From: Carposina sasakii
Lineage: Eukaryota; Arthropoda; Insecta; Lepidoptera; Carposinidae
Length of the DNA: 64,000 bases
Reading direction: 5' to 3'
NCBI GenBank assembly: GCA_014607495.2
Contig: CP053161.1
Location: forward strand, 744,001-808,000
The notes beneath the pieces were generated by a model, which saw nothing but the letters and a program-made list of their open reading frames with translations, ran no database searches and was not told where the DNA came from. The translations under genes were made by a program, and so were the position numbers. Every line of letters begins with the position of its first letter. The first letter of the stretch is position 1. Of the stretch, positions 21,073 through 33,032 are shown one piece after another.

Positions 21073-21266
21073 CTTACTAATATTATAAACGCGAAAGTTT
21101 GTAAGTAAGTAAGTAAGTATGGATGGATTTTTGTTATTCTTTCACGTAAAAACGGCTGGAGCGACACCCTGGATTAACACATAGGCTACTTTTTTTATCC
21201 TGGATAGTTTCGACATTTTGTTTTTTCTGCAGTCCACGCGGACGAAGTCGCGGGCGTCCACTAGTA
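21073..21266 (+). mobile_element. Short complete Helitron-like element
   Basis: From TCTTACTAATATTATAAACG through ACGTAAAAACGGCTGGAGCG to GTCGCGGGCGTCCACTAGT, about 194 bases. Non-coding. Confidence 0.7.
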
Positions 21267-21392
21267 TTTTATAAAATACTATTGGTTAATATTTCTGCGC
21301 TCTGCAGCCTTGCATTGCTCCGGTGGATGGGAGTTTACGATAGTATGTGTAATATTTGTTTTTTCCAAACGTTGGGACCAAAATTGATTATA

Positions 21393-21811
21393 TAGGGTGT
21401 TTGTGACAGCCAAGAAAATATTAATATGGCGACTTCAGACCATGATTCTAAATCGAAAACCACTGAAAATTTTCGCAGGAAAATAAAAAAAACAGATTTT
21501 TCTTATTTTTCTAAGAAAAAAATTATATGTTTACCATAAGATGATTTAAAAAAAAAGGAGTGCTCAAATAAATTCAAATAACTGATCAGTCCTAATGCAA
21601 AGTCAGAAGTGATCCAAAAAACAGAAATAAATAAAGAATCACACATAAAGAATCGCACGACACAATTAGCGCGGAAAGCAAACATTACGGATGATCAAAT
21701 TAAAAATGCATTTCCTGCGAGTAATACCACTGCCATATACGAGTACGAGTAACTCAACACAATGGTTCTTGTTTAGCATTTCAGTATTATCTGGCTGTCA
21801 CTCACACCCTG
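21393..21811. mobile_element. MITE-like repeat ending ACACCCTGTA
   Basis: Left end TAGGGTGTTTGTGACAGCCA, right end TGGCTGTCACTCACACCCTG: terminal inverted repeats of about 18 bases. Second copy at 9013-9354. Non-coding. Confidence 0.7.
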
Positions 21812-21975
21812 TATATTCTTAAATATATTACTTATTACCTTAAATACGATACAGGGAAAAAGAGAAATAATAAAGTAGCGAAATTAAAATAAGTTTTATT
21901 AATTCAGTTCCATTATAAATTACAGTTTCAGACAGCGCATACATTTGATCATTACATTACATTACAGTCGTTTTA

Positions 21976-22929
21976 TTACCATTTATTGGCATATCCACTG
22001 TAGCCATGGCCAGCGTAGCCAGAACCGTAACCAGCGTAGCCAGATCCGTAACTAGCATAGCCAGATCCGTAACCAGAGCCGTAGCCAGCGAGTCCAGCAT
22101 CATGTCCGGCGTAACCAGCTCCATACGAGGCATAGCCCAAACCGGAATAGTCAGAACCGCCGTAACCATGTCCGTATGAATGAGAGGGAGTCGCAGACTG
22201 AATGTTAATGTAAGAAGTGGCAGGGGCATGAGCGATCGGGGCAGCATAAGATACCTCATGGGACACCACTGGGGCAGCATAGGACACAGTATGAGATACT
22301 GCGGGAACGTGAGATACAACGGAAGGGGTGGAGATTTCTTTCACTACAGAGACGTGGGACACTGCTTGTCCGCCTTGATGGCCACCGTAGCCATAGCCGC
22401 TACCGTAGCCGCCGGAATAGCCAAGGCTGTGACCTAGGTTGCCGTAACCGCCATGGGATCCGAGGCCAGAATAGTTGTTCAGGCCGGAGAGATGACCAGC
22501 ATTTACTAGTCCAAGGAGACAGGCGATGGCTGCGAACTGAAAATAAATACAGAGAGAAATGTAACCTTTTTCTAATATTTTTCGTTGTAACATATAAAAA
22601 GCCATGAAATAAAATTTACGGGAGATGCCGGCAGCGCCGCGTGGTGCCAGCATAGTAGAGTTTGTACCGCCCCATGCCTACCCGTGGGTACCGTACGAGG
22701 CGATCAAGGGTTTCCGGGAGGCGGGCAGCAGCGCCTCCCGTGCTGACAACGTAGTCCGAAAATCACACTGCGGTCACTAACTCGCCTGCCCAGCGTGGTG
22801 ATTATGGGCAAGATCCCCCTGTGGCAGTAGCCTTGTGGCGTGCCCTGGGGAAGGCCTACGTGGACTGTAATAGGCTGAAGACGAATTATTTCGTTTTAAA
22901 AATAAAGAAATATATACCTTTGCGATCAT
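21976..22929 (-). CDS. Gly/Tyr-rich cuticular-type protein
   Basis: Predicted secreted structural protein of 190 residues. Exon 1 is 22929-22918 (M-I-A-K); the intron is 22917-22537; exon 2 is 22536-21976. The signal peptide, MIAKFAAIACLLGLVNA, ends near residue 17. The mature part starts G-H-L-S-G-L-N-N, then a Gly/Tyr stretch (GGYGSGYGYGGH), a central VSHVP/VSYAAPVVSHEV segment, and a long C-terminal array of YGSGYAGYGSGY units ending in GYANKW. Gly-Tyr repeats of this kind occur in hard or pliable cuticle proteins and in eggshell proteins. Because the central SYAAP and VSH modules and the gene structure match its neighbours, cuticle is the better guess. TTTATT at 21895-21900 is its polyadenylation signal on the minus strand. 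A longer open frame starting at 22653 reads through the intron and is not the true start. Confidence 0.85.
22637..22882 (+). repeat. SINE-like repeat inside intron of Gly/Tyr-rich gene (copy 3)
   Basis: Runs from GCCGCGTGGTGCCAGCATAG to CTGTAATAGGCTGAAGACGA, antisense to the gene, and fills most of the 381-bp intron. Confidence 0.75.
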
Positions 22930-22992
22930 TTTGCTTGCTATTAACTGTTACTTCAATTGAACTAGAATATGCTTTTGAGCTATTGTTATAAG

Positions 22993-23000
22993 TTTATATA
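22993..23000 (-). promoter_or_regulatory. TATA box of Gly/Tyr-rich gene
   Basis: TATATAAA on the minus strand, about 71 bases before the ATG at 22929. Confidence 0.65.
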
Positions 23001-23154
23001 CCTACAAAATTTAGGAAATTACTCCATCTTCAAGGCGCTTTAGTATGAGTGTTGAATATCAGACCGTGACGGCGTTATAATCAAGAACGTAGTTAATGAG
23101 TATGACATAGGTTATAAAATAGCCTTTTGTCTTGTACTGATGCTTCACTAGAAT

Positions 23155-23265
23155 ACATCAGCTGCATCTCCTTCCGTGCATGTCGTAAGAGTCGACTAAG
23201 GCATTCGGGCCTTCTCTCAGGCTAGCAACTTGTCTCTAATCATTAAGTAACATCTGTCCCCGTTA
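23155..23265 (-). repeat. Dispersed repeat (GTGACAAGTTGCTAGC family), inverse copy
   Basis: ATCAGCTGCATCTCCTTCCG, then GTCGTAAGAGTCGACTAAGG and GCTAGCAACTTGTC; inverse of 54885-55005 and 28917-29045. Confidence 0.6.
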
Positions 23266-23644
23266 TGCTAAACGTGGCCGCTATTGGATCTCCTTTGTGA
23301 GCCTGTTCTAGCTACACTGTTTCAAGAACACAGCCGTATGAATATGTGTATATAGCTAATTTATTAAATTTATTGCAAATGGAGAAGGATCAGGCGGAAG
23401 CGGAACAGCTTTTTATCCTTTTGGTTCGACCTGTTAACTTATATTATAATAAATACCTATCTAATTTAACTAATATAACACTTACCTAAATGTGAAAGTT
23501 TCAAAGAATTTAAAGCTTACTCTTTTACGCGAAACCATTAAAAGCATTTTGATGAAAATTTGGCGATTATACCCATAGCATAGGAATCTATTATCATCGT
23601 TTACGCAGACATAGCTGCGAGTGTTCACTAGTAAATCTTACATT

Positions 23645-23890
23645 CGCCGCGTGGTGCAGGCAGAGTAGAATTCGTACAACCCCATGTCTGCCCGTGGGTA
23701 TCATACGAGGCGATTAAGGGTTTCCGGGAGGTGGGCAGCAGCGCCTCCCGTGTTGACAACATAGTCCAAAATACAAACTGCGGTTACCAACCTGCCTGCC
23801 CAGCGTGGTGACTATGGGCCAATACCCCCCATGGCAGTCTTGTGACGTGCCTTCTTCCAGCAGTGGACTGCAATAGGCTGATGATGATGA
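23645..23890 (+). repeat. SINE-like repeat (copy 4)
   Basis: GCCGCGTGGTGCAGGCAGAG to GCAGTGGACTGCAATAGGCT with a GATGATGAT tail, the clearest 3' end of the family in this window. Confidence 0.75.
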
Positions 23891-23894
23891 TACC

Positions 23895-23985
23895 CTCAAA
23901 ATTGGTCAGAAGTGCCATGTGGTTCTATCGGCCCTTGGTGCTCTGCCTACCGCGTAAGGGATAAAGGCGTGATTATAATAATATG
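23895..23985 (+). repeat. Fragment of (TGTA)n-tailed repeat
   Basis: ATACCCTCAAAATTGGTCAG to CCGCGTAAGGGATAAAGGCG, the 3' part of the family seen in full at 26279 and 63728. Confidence 0.65.
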
Positions 23986-24159
23986 TATCAATGTACGTAA
24001 ACTTTAATAAAATTTATCTAGTAGTTCTCATCATCATCTTCCTGCCCTTATTCTTTATCATTTATTCTATTTACGAGTATCATATCATATTTCAAAGGAT
24101 TTGGCGTTTGTTTTACGGCCGGCTGTCCAACCTAACGAAGTATAGTTAATAGCCAAGTG

Positions 24160-24305
24160 ACAATTTTAGTAGGTACGAGTATATTAAAATCCGTACATAA
24201 AATACATGCAATAGTACAGGCCTGTGTCTGGGATCGAACCTATGTCTTCCGGCTGAAAGGTGCACGTCGTCTTATCATTAGGTTATCTATCACCGCAGTT
24301 TGTAG
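24160..24305 (-). repeat. tRNA-derived SINE, second family
   Basis: The minus strand reads GGTGATAGATAACCTAATGA (box A-like) and GGTTCGATCCCAGACA (box B-like). It is a relative of 37884-38020. No mature tRNA fold. Confidence 0.6.
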
Positions 24306-24495
24306 GGCAATTCTATTAGGAAAGGTGTCTAATGTTACCTTTGAAAGCGATATTAAATTGCAATAACATTAAAGTGCCCTTTTATAGAGCCTTTTAGGTC
24401 CGTTTTTTACTAAAATTAAGTTATACTTCTTTGCTAGCGGACGCTCCCGACTTCTTGCGCATATTTGCTAAAAAACGTCACGTTAAAAGTTTATA

Positions 24496-24716
24496 CAGGG
24501 TGTAACAGAAAGGGTATGTTAAGCGAAAAGCTATGTAAATAGCCCACTATAGAGATTTTTCAAGATTGCATGGACATTCCTGAGTTGTTTCGGAATTCTT
24601 CATACAATCTTGAAAAATAAAAATATGATTTCGAGTCTCAAATTTTGGAAATAGGATCTCTATAGTGGGCAATTTACATAGCTTTTCGCTTAACATACCC
24701 TTTCTGTTACACCCTG
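24496..24716. mobile_element. Long-hairpin MITE, CAGGGTGTAACA type
   Basis: CAGGGTGTAACAGAAAGGGT at the left and its exact inverse at the right, with pairing continuing through TATGTTAAGCGAAAAGCTAT and beyond, so nearly the whole 221 bases fold back. Flanked by TA on both sides, as in Tc1/mariner-type insertions. Other copies at 26843-27100 and 38412-38670. Confidence 0.8.
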
Positions 24717-24769
24717 TATATACAAAATTGCTCTCGAATGGTTATACATACATAAAGACACGGATGTTT

Positions 24770-26275
24770 TTCCGAAATGGGATAGCCAGAGCTACAGGAT
24801 CATAAGCAAGATCCCACGTCGACTTTTACGACATTCCTGGAAGGAGAAGCAGCTGATGTATTAGTAGAACATACCTACTTACTCGTACTTCATGTGGACA
24901 GATTTTGGGTGATATCTATTTTTCAAGGAGGACAGTTACCCTGCCCCTGACTCCTACTTATTTGATAATGCGAATTACTGATTTTGATGACATCATTATA
25001 CATTATTTTTTATCTAATAATGTAACAATAAAAAGTTTTGAACAAATAAATAATTATTTCAATAGATTTATTTAATTTCATTAAATAACTTCCAAAAAGG
25101 GCAATAGGTACATTATATAATATATCGTGGCTACTACGTTGAGTGTTCGTCTCATGGAGGAGAATCGACCCCTAGCTTATGACGTATCACTTTCATAGTG
25201 GTTATTAAGCCTACTATACTAACAGTCAATTTAAAATTTTCTATTAGAAAATGAAATATTCGAGATATGTAAATTCTTTCATAATAGATTTTTGCTATTG
25301 ACCCCTTATACTCGTATATTAGTCATATACCGTCTTTCCCATCTTCCATATCTTTCGTATGGTCTAATTGGCATGCATTACGCTATCGATTGGATCAGTT
25401 AGAACTGTCAGGTGTGTGGTTGTACATTGGCATGACAGAAGTAACTTGTAACTGAATTTACTTACTTATTTACCTAATTTTATAAATTAAAAATAGAATA
25501 AAAATATTTTCAAAATCCATTCAGTAGTTTTTGCGTGAAAGAGCAACAAACATCCTTGCGTATTATATCCTCAAAAACTTTCGCGTTTACAATATTAGTA
25601 GGATTTCTTTTATTCCATTTTTGCTTACATATTACATAAATTAACTATTTACCTACCAAAAGAAAATCGTAGAAGAAAATTTGAAGCCTCAAAAATCAAA
25701 TATAAAATTTATTAACTCTTTCCGTCACGCTTTTAGATTAAGAATATTTTTAACATATGCATGTAAGTTTTAGCATTATTAACAATAAAAAAATCATAAA
25801 AAGTAGGAAAAAAAATTATTTATTAAGGTTTTCGAAAAATGAGGTGGTTAGTGCCACTAACCACCATGACTATTGATACAAACTATTAATGATAATTTAC
25901 GCATTTCGATGTGAATACACTGAAAAAAACTTAAGAGTAGTAGTACTTTCATGTAAATATATATAAAATAGATAAATGAGAATAAAGTTAATAAAAAACA
26001 TTGAAGATAAAAGCTTACTTACTTACCTGTTTTTTTTTTTTATAAAACACGCAATTAAAATTACGTAAGTGCAATATTCAATTCAACTAAATTGAGTTGT
26101 CATTCCTTCATTTGGCGGTATACTCGGTCGTATCTTGTCAAGCATGAATCGAACTTTCATGATAGTTCAACCGATTATAAATAGATAGCATAGATTTTAA
26201 TTAAAAAATTCAGAAATAGGTGGTTAGTGACACTAACCACCAAGACTGAAAGAGTTAAATTATGTACATGAAGAT
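24770..26275. other. Gene-free AT-rich DNA
   Basis: No gene seen. It includes a minus-strand Helitron-like end at about 25515-25605 (GTGAAAGAGCAACAAACATC ... CGTTTACAATATTAGTAGGA). Confidence 0.45.
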
Positions 26276-26278
26276 TTC

Positions 26279-26542
26279 TTCTATGCTGCTCTGGGAGTGA
26301 AAAAAAAACATGTAATACTACAGCTGTTTCTCTTCCCGGGTATACTGTAGAAGTCAGTAGAGGGACAAGAGGATCTTGGTGTTTTGTAGGCGATGGACTG
26401 ACCACCTGTCACTACTAACCGAACTCGTACATCTCAACTATACCCTCGGAATTGGTCCGAGGTGGCACCATGTGGTTCAATCGGCCCTTGGTGCTCTGTC
26501 TACCCCGTAAGGGATAAAGACGTGATTATATGTATGTATGTA
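26279..26542 (+). repeat. Repeat with (TGTA)n tail
   Basis: Starts TATGCTGCTCTGGGAGTG plus an A-run and ends CCGTAAGGGATAAAGACGTG followed by ATTATATGTATGTATGTA. Copies at 63728-64000 (plus), 33400-33648, 46555-46680 and 50934-51122 (minus). Retroposon-like; no coding sequence. Confidence 0.75.
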
Positions 26543-26842
26543 AAAATATCTTGTATAAGCTTAAACTTTAAGTTTAAAAGTTTTGATTGTGATAAGTCGT
26601 TATGTGAATAGATCGTCACTATTCTAATCAGAAGAGAGCCTATGTAAACTAAACACTGAATCAGCCTTCAAAGCGATGGTGAAGTGATGTTGGAGCAAAA
26701 GTGCATTAATCTCTTACAATATTAGAGTATCCACATTATTATAGTACCTACTTATACCATAACTGGCAAAACCGTACTGTCCTCGTTAAGGGTAAATTAT
26801 TTTATAGTCAGATTTTGTCTCAAATTGACAAATTTATTTATA

Positions 26843-27100
26843 CAGGGTGTAACAAAAGAGGTATGTTAAGCGAAAAGCTATGTAAATAGCCCACTAAAAG
26901 GAACCTATTCAAAAAATTTCAGACTCGAAATCACATGTATATTTTTCCAGATAGTATGGAGAATTTCTAAACAACTCAGGAATGTTCATACAATTTTGAA
27001 AAATGAACATGTGATTTTGAGTCTCAAATTTAAGAAATAAGTTCTCTATAGTAGACTATTTACATAGCTTTTCGCTTAACATACCCTTTTATTACACCTG
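26843..27100. mobile_element. Long-hairpin MITE, CAGGGTGTAACA type
   Basis: Same family as 24496-24716: GGTATGTTAAGCGAAAAGCT at the left mirrored at the right; the end is eroded to ATTACACCTGTA. Confidence 0.75.
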
Positions 27101-27169
27101 TATATAATATTAATCTACAAAATCCAATATTAGTATGTAAGTTTAAAATAATCTGTCATATATCTGACG

Positions 27170-27405
27170 GCCGATTGGTGTATTTGGTAGTAGCCCTGCC
27201 TGCGACGCCATAGGTCCTGGGTTCGAATCCCGGTAGGTAGGTGCAAATATTGATGTGATGAATATCGATGTTTGTTTCCGAGTCATGGATGTTTATATAC
27301 TTATCTATGTATTTATATACCGTTGCTTAGTACCCACGACACAAGACCTTAGGAATCTTAGTGTGGGACTAGGTCAATGTGTTGTGAAGTATATGAATAA
27401 AAAAA
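27170..27405 (+). repeat. tRNA-derived SINE
   Basis: The head carries box A-like TTGGTGTATTTGGTAGTAGC and box B-like GGGTTCGAATCCCGG. The body contains TATCGATGTTTGTTTCCGAG and ends GGGACTAGGTCAATGTG before an A/TA-rich tail. The body part recurs at 44270-44412 without the head. Confidence 0.75.
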
Positions 27406-27546
27406 AAATATATATATATATATGTTCTACCAGATGAAAATATAAAGAAAAAAATACAGATTACAAAATATATACATTTATTCACAAAATAATATCACAT
27501 GTATGTGCATAATATCACTGTAGGTACAATAAACACAATTATTTTA

Positions 27547-28190
27547 TCACCATCCATATTTGCCACCATAGCCGTAAGCTCCATAAGAAAGAGATGGAGA
27601 ATGCGCGGAGTAAGTAAGAGGGGCAGAGTAGGACAAAGCTGGGGCAGCATAAGATAGAGCCGGGGCAGCATAAGACAGGGCTGGGGCAGGGTAAGAGATA
27701 GGCGCGATGGTCTTCACAATGGGGGACGAGTAGCCATACGCTGGGGCCAGTCCATAGCCAGAAGAATACCCAATGCCTGAGTATGCCAGAGGAGAGCCAT
27801 ATCCTAGGCTGGAGTATCCAATGGCTCCAGCGTTGGCCATGCCGAAGAGGGCCGCTATGAGTGCGAAAATCTGCAATGAAAATAGTTTTGGAGTTTTCTT
27901 TATTATAAAGTTTAACAAATGTACTTATTACTTATATGCTTTGGTTACTTTGGTTATTTCTGAAAAAGTTCTATGTGCCTTCTTTATTTTCTACCAGTAT
28001 GGAAATAAGCTTTCTTCAGTTAGATTCGGATTTTTAATTGAATTGGCAAAATAAGCAGTTACTCTTTTATAGAAAAACAAGTGTTAGAGTTTCTTTGTTT
28101 ATTAGATTTAGAAGAAGTTTCTAGAAATTATAACATCTCCACAGTATATTAAAATGTAATTATTGTATAATTGCTTACCTTAGTGAACAT
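27547..28190 (-). CDS. Short Tyr/Ala/Pro-rich cuticular-type protein
   Basis: Predicted secreted protein of 111 residues. Exon 1 is 28190-28179 (M-F-T-K); the intron is 28178-27871 (GTAAGC...TTGCAG, 308 bp, phase 0); exon 2 is 27870-27547. The signal peptide is MFTKIFALIAALFGMANA, with the mature chain from G-A-I-G-Y. The N-terminal half is rich in Gly-Tyr-Ser (LGYGSPLAYSGIGYSSGYG). The centre is IVKTIAPISYPAPALSYAAP with PALSYAA repeats, and the C-terminus is YGAYGYGGKYGW. It lacks the [12 protein letters not shown] signature but keeps the VKTIAP module and the terminal aromatic residue. A polyadenylation signal (TTTATT, plus strand) lies at 27477-27482. The longer frame beginning at 27918 is intron read-through. 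Confidence 0.83.
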
Positions 28191-28213
28191 TGTTGTAGTT
28201 TGGGTTTTGATGA

Positions 28214-28253
28214 GCTGAATGATAATATTTTGACACAATTTTTCGCTTATATA
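28214..28253 (-). promoter_or_regulatory. Core promoter of short Tyr/Ala/Pro gene
   Basis: TATATAAG at 28253-28246 and initiator-like TCAGC at 28218-28214, about 37 bases apart, on the minus strand. Confidence 0.65.
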
Positions 28254-28259
28254 CACAAA

Positions 28260-31200
28260 TGTAGGAAATAAATTGCCCGTATGATTGCCAAGGCTGAACC
28301 CATTTTAAATAGTTTAAGGCTTATTATTATTATATTTTAACGAATGTCGTAATGTAATTATTTTATTCGTGAGAAATAAAAGCTGAAGGTGAACAAACTT
28401 TGAGGTGACACTTTAGAGTCTTACTGCAGTCGAAATTCACATACCATAAGGAAGATGACAGTATTTATATTAATATTAAACATCTATAGGTATAAATATC
28501 ACACAATAATAGAAACATTCGCGATAGAATAACTTCACTAGTGCGAAAACTTTTAGAGATGAAATTTAAATTACATTTCACAAAAATATATGATGTTAAT
28601 AACAATTCTGGCAATATGCTTGCAACAATACCATTTAAAATCAAACATAGTCATCATACCTATTGCATTCTTACATGTTTCTCACCATGTAATTAGTTTA
28701 TCATTTGGGGAGTAAGGGGAGAACAGAACCGACATCATTTCTGGCCCAATTGTCATCCTCACCTACATCCGTCCTTGACGGCGACGGCTATATAGGCGTC
28801 GTGGTGTTCTCTGCTAGATGAACGAGCCTCTGGCGCTCGAGCAAGTAGCGGGATAACTACTCCCTGGTCATTGATTGGAAGATTAACCGGACTAACAACG
28901 GAACTACTGCTACTAGAGGGATCAGTGACAAGTTGCTAGCTTTTCGCCTGAAAGATAGTCTAGTTCCATTGTCAACTTTTACGACATGCACGGAAGAAGA
29001 TGTAGCTGATGTACTCAAATGAAGCTCTGCATCAGCACAGGATCTGTTCAGATGTCATGATTGCAATCAACCATATCGTTAATGTTATGCTAAGCTGCTG
29101 AACACAACTTCGTCCTCGTCGTTGGTTATTTTAACTTATGTGCTATATAACTGTCAAGTTTCATCAAAATGCGTTTAGTAGTTTTCGTGTAAAATACAAA
29201 CATAAAGTACAAAACATCCAAACTTTTTAATATTGACGGACACAATTTTACAATTTGAATGCCCGGATTTGAATACAGTGTGCAAAGGCCCTTAACTTTT
29301 AATTTTAATAATTTAGTTACTTAATTATTCAGTACTTACTCCATTTTACTCAATTCTAGATTTTAAAATGTAGGTCACATTGAAAGCTTACTTGCTGTAC
29401 TTACTTACTTAATTACTACGTAAACAAAAACTAGATGGGATTGTAAACTCAACCCTGAAATCTGTAAGTAAAGGTTTTTAAAAGTAAAGTTGTAGTAAAC
29501 AAAAACAAAACACTGTGTTGTAATAACTAGAACTAACAACTTTTTTTAAACGACAGTCGCAATGTCAACAAATCTAAAACCACCATTAACAAAATTCGGC
29601 TAATCTCTGAAACGACTGGAACGTTTTTACCGGTAATTTGGCGCTGATGTAATAATGTCTTAGGCTACTTTTATCCCGAAATTACCACATGAACGGGAAT
29701 TCTAAGCCAGTTTCCGGCAACAAATAATATTGGAACCCAGGACCCTAGCAGGCTTTACTGGTCTACTACGCCTACCACTCCTCAAGGATACTCCACAATG
29801 AGTCGAGAATCACGTGTGCCAGTGGCTGACCATCTGACTACTACCATTTTTGATGAATCTCGTAACCTTTGGCTTGAACTACAACCGGAATCTCTACGAG
29901 TTCATTCATTCTGCGAAGGTCATAGCATGTCATAGTTTGAGGTCAACGAACTTTCTTATTAAAATCTGATCTAGTCACGATTTGCAACTGTTTTGTAAAC
30001 AGATTATATAATGGAATTAATGTCATTAATTAATACTACCATTAGACAGTAATACTGGTAGCATTTTGGGCATTGTGGGCATATCTATTCTATACATATA
30101 ATAAAAATGTAACGGATCGCTGTCTGTACATGGAAGATATATGAGAAAAAATATTATAGGAGACCTTTATCAACGCAATAGGACCCAAAACGATGATTTT
30201 TGAAATTTTTGTCTGTTTGTCTGTCTGTCGGTTTGTCTGTGCGTTTATTTAACTAATAGAGTATAGTTGTTCACACATCTCATCTCCCCTGATATGGGAA
30301 TAACGAAATTCTAGCGGTTGTTAAAAAACATCTCATCTCCGCCTTGGTGTAGTCTGGGCCTAAGGTCCAGAAGAACGGTTCTTACGCCCATCTAACAATG
30401 AAACAGTCATGCTGGTAATAGATACTTGTATCATCTCTCTTTTAGCTACTACTATATTCGTTACTATTATAGTTCCTTCCACAAGTCGGGCTGATAGAGA
30501 AAGAAAATACTCGATGAGTAAAGATACTCTACTTTACTCCTACCGATACCACAAGGCATATTTTGCAATCTAGGTGTATGTATTACTAGACGACACAATG
30601 ATCTTTAATCAGAGTAGTGTCGTAATATATTTACATAATAAAAGCATAAGGTGCTGCTTTAAGCTTACAGCTTGTTCGTTAACTTTCAGATTATATTTTT
30701 TATAGCGCATGTGAAAGTACCTATCGTTGATTCTATCTTTGAATTGATATAGTTTTGAAATTAAATACTATCCTTGAACACATGGAAAAAGTGACCTTAA
30801 CGACGACGAATTCATGGATTAAATTATATACTCGCAGTAAAATAATACTGGTTTGATTAAACCACCAATGGAATACAAATCAATTAAAATTAAACCTTCA
30901 ATCTTATTCTTATCATGTATCCAAATGAGGTAGTAATAACCCTTCAAAGTTAAGTAGGCAAGTCCATTTTTCAAATGTGAAATTAATTGAAAATTACAAC
31001 ATCACGTCATGTCCACCTGCATCATTTACAGCAACTTTTGTTTGTGACCATATTTATAAACGCAATATTTATTACTCGTATAGCTGTAGAACAAAAGTTC
31101 TTTTACGCGCATACATGTTGCTTAAAGAGTGAAGTCATGTCGTGGTAGCCGTTTGTATGGACCGTTTTTTGGCAAGTCTAAAATTGTGATTTTGAAATAA

Positions 31201-31410
31201 TTATATCCCGGAAAGTTTTCACGCTAGCGAAGTTTTTCTTTCGCAAATGTTACTTTTATTTTATGATCTTTCGATATAATTACAAAATATAAAAAAACTG
31301 TAAGCGACCCTATTGTTTTTACGCTTTAAATTTGGAATAAAAAAATAATCTATCTAGGGTTTGATCTCAATCTTATTATTGAGAGTAACATTTTTAAAAG
31401 AAAATCGTAT
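28260..31410. other. Gene-free DNA with scattered repeats
   Basis: No gene seen. It holds a dispersed repeat at 28917-29045, a Helitron-like fragment around 29590-29710, the GATCGCTGTCTGTACATGG repeat at 30106-30260, and the inverse of 3930-4075 at 30975-31135. Confidence 0.5.
30106..30260 (+). repeat. Dispersed repeat (GATCGCTGTCTGTACATGG family)
   Basis: Counterpart of 8236-8370. It ends in a run of TTTGTCTGTCTGTC-like units. Confidence 0.65.
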
Positions 31411-31429
31411 AGCCGTGTGGTGCTGCTAG

Positions 31430-31690
31430 CCTCGTGGTGCCGGCAGGGTAGAGCTTGTACCACCCCTGCCCGCCCGTGGGGTATCGTACGAGGCGATTAA
31501 GAGTTTCCGGGAGGTGGGCAGCAGCGCCTCCCGTACTGACAATATAGTCCGAAAATCACACTGCGGTCACCAACCCGCCTGCTCAGAGTGGTGACTATGG
31601 AAAAACCTCCTCTGTGGCAGTAGCCTTGTGGCATGACCTGAGGGAGGCCTACGTCCAGCAGTGGACTGCAATAGGCTGAAGAAGAAGATG
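31430..31690 (+). repeat. SINE-like repeat (copy 5)
   Basis: CTCGTGGTGCCGGCAGGGTA to GACTGCAATAGGCTGAAGAA plus GAAGATG. A partial duplicate of the head (GCCGTGTGGTGCTGCTAGC) precedes it at 31411. Confidence 0.75.
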
Positions 31691-31997
31691 TACGAGTAGG
31701 TAAATGCCTTTAATATTATGAAAAACATTGAAAAATATATGCCTTCATATACTTTCGATAATCCTTTGTCTTCAAAATCGATATGCCCTTGTCTTTAAAG
31801 ATATATTTCATATGCCAATGTTGAGTGACTAAATAAATTATACCTACAAGTTACTTGCAGTTCTCACTACCTTTCACGTCATATAAAACCGCCTTAATCC
31901 AAGTGTTACAACATGCATGCCTTGGCCTTGCTTAGTATGATAATTATTATAATCATTAATACGCATCAAGTTGTTAACAGTTCTAAAATATAGAGTA

Positions 31998-32252
31998 CTA
32001 GTGGACGCCCGCGACTTCGTCCGCGTGGACTGCAGAAGAAAGAAAATGTCGAAATTATCCAGGATAAAAATATTTTCCCGGAATGAAAAGTAGCCTATGT
32101 GTTAATCCAGGGTGTCAGTTAACCCCATAACAAATTTTATTAAAATCGCTCCAGCCGTTTTTACGTGAAAGAGTAACAAACATCCATCCATACATACATC
32201 CATCCATCCATCCATACTTACAAACTTTCGCGTTTATAATATTAGTAGGAAG
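31998..32252 (-). mobile_element. Helitron-like non-autonomous element
   Basis: ACTAGTGGACGCCCGCGACT at one end, and (CATC)n followed by CTTTCGCGTTTATAATATTA at the other; complete copy in minus orientation. Confidence 0.75.
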
Positions 32253-33032
32253 TAGGATAAAAATTGATGGCTAGACTTTATACGTTTGAAATACGCTATT
32301 AGAATTTTTTTCTTTAATTGCGGGCCGTCCCGTTTTAAGGCGGGGCTTCACTAGACTATATTAGCTACCTTGTATCACCTGAATTTCCTTCCACGTATAT
32401 CATAAGAGACTCGAAATCACAGGTAATTTTCCTGAAGGATAGATATAAAGACATTCTGATCCATAAACAGTCAGGAATGTTCATATAATGTTGAAAAATA
32501 AAGTCATTTCGGGTCTAAAATTTTGTAGACAGGTTCTTTATAGTAAGCTATATTCGTAGCTTTAAGTTTAACCCCCTTTTGGTTTACCCTATATACAGTC
32601 ACATAAGGAGGCTGAGCAGAAGTATGTAAATAACTCACCTACTATTACTACTATTTATCACGTGGTAAGGCGCGATGGGGCCGCTACATACTCGTACTAA
32701 ATTTGGCTCTACAAATACGCTAATACCCTTAAAATAGGCGGAATATTATCTATTTATTTTGACATATAAAGGAAAAAAAAATTTACTATTACATAAATTC
32801 TAAAAATCATAACATGCAGTGTTTCTTGTTATTTTAATAAATTGTAAGTATATTAAATTGTGCGTTGAAGTCTTTTGTATGAGTAAAAAAAAAATTTTGA
32901 AATCCGTCTATAATTGACGGAAATATTGGTGAACATAAATTAAAAAAAAATATTATATATACAGACGAATTGAGAACCTCCTCCTTTTTTTGAAGTCGGT
33001 TACAAAGATACCTATTGTTTATCATTATTATA

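Noticed and set aside
22537..22653. N-terminal extension of the Gly/Tyr-rich frame (start at 22653)
   Set aside because: It reads into the intron and the SINE-like insertion. The acceptor at 22537-22538 and the MIAK exon at 22918-22929 give a proper signal peptide.
27177..27245. Possible tRNA gene (box A and box B present)
   Set aside because: The acceptor stem does not pair, and the sequence continues into a known-type SINE body that recurs elsewhere in the window. The same applies to 3425-3505, 7936-8035, 24160-24305, 37950-38020 and 46240-46300.
27405..27425. (TA)n run and other simple repeats such as (AAAC)n at 11603 and (CATC)n near 32190
   Set aside because: Ordinary microsatellite tails of the adjacent SINE or Helitron-like elements, not CRISPR or regulatory arrays.
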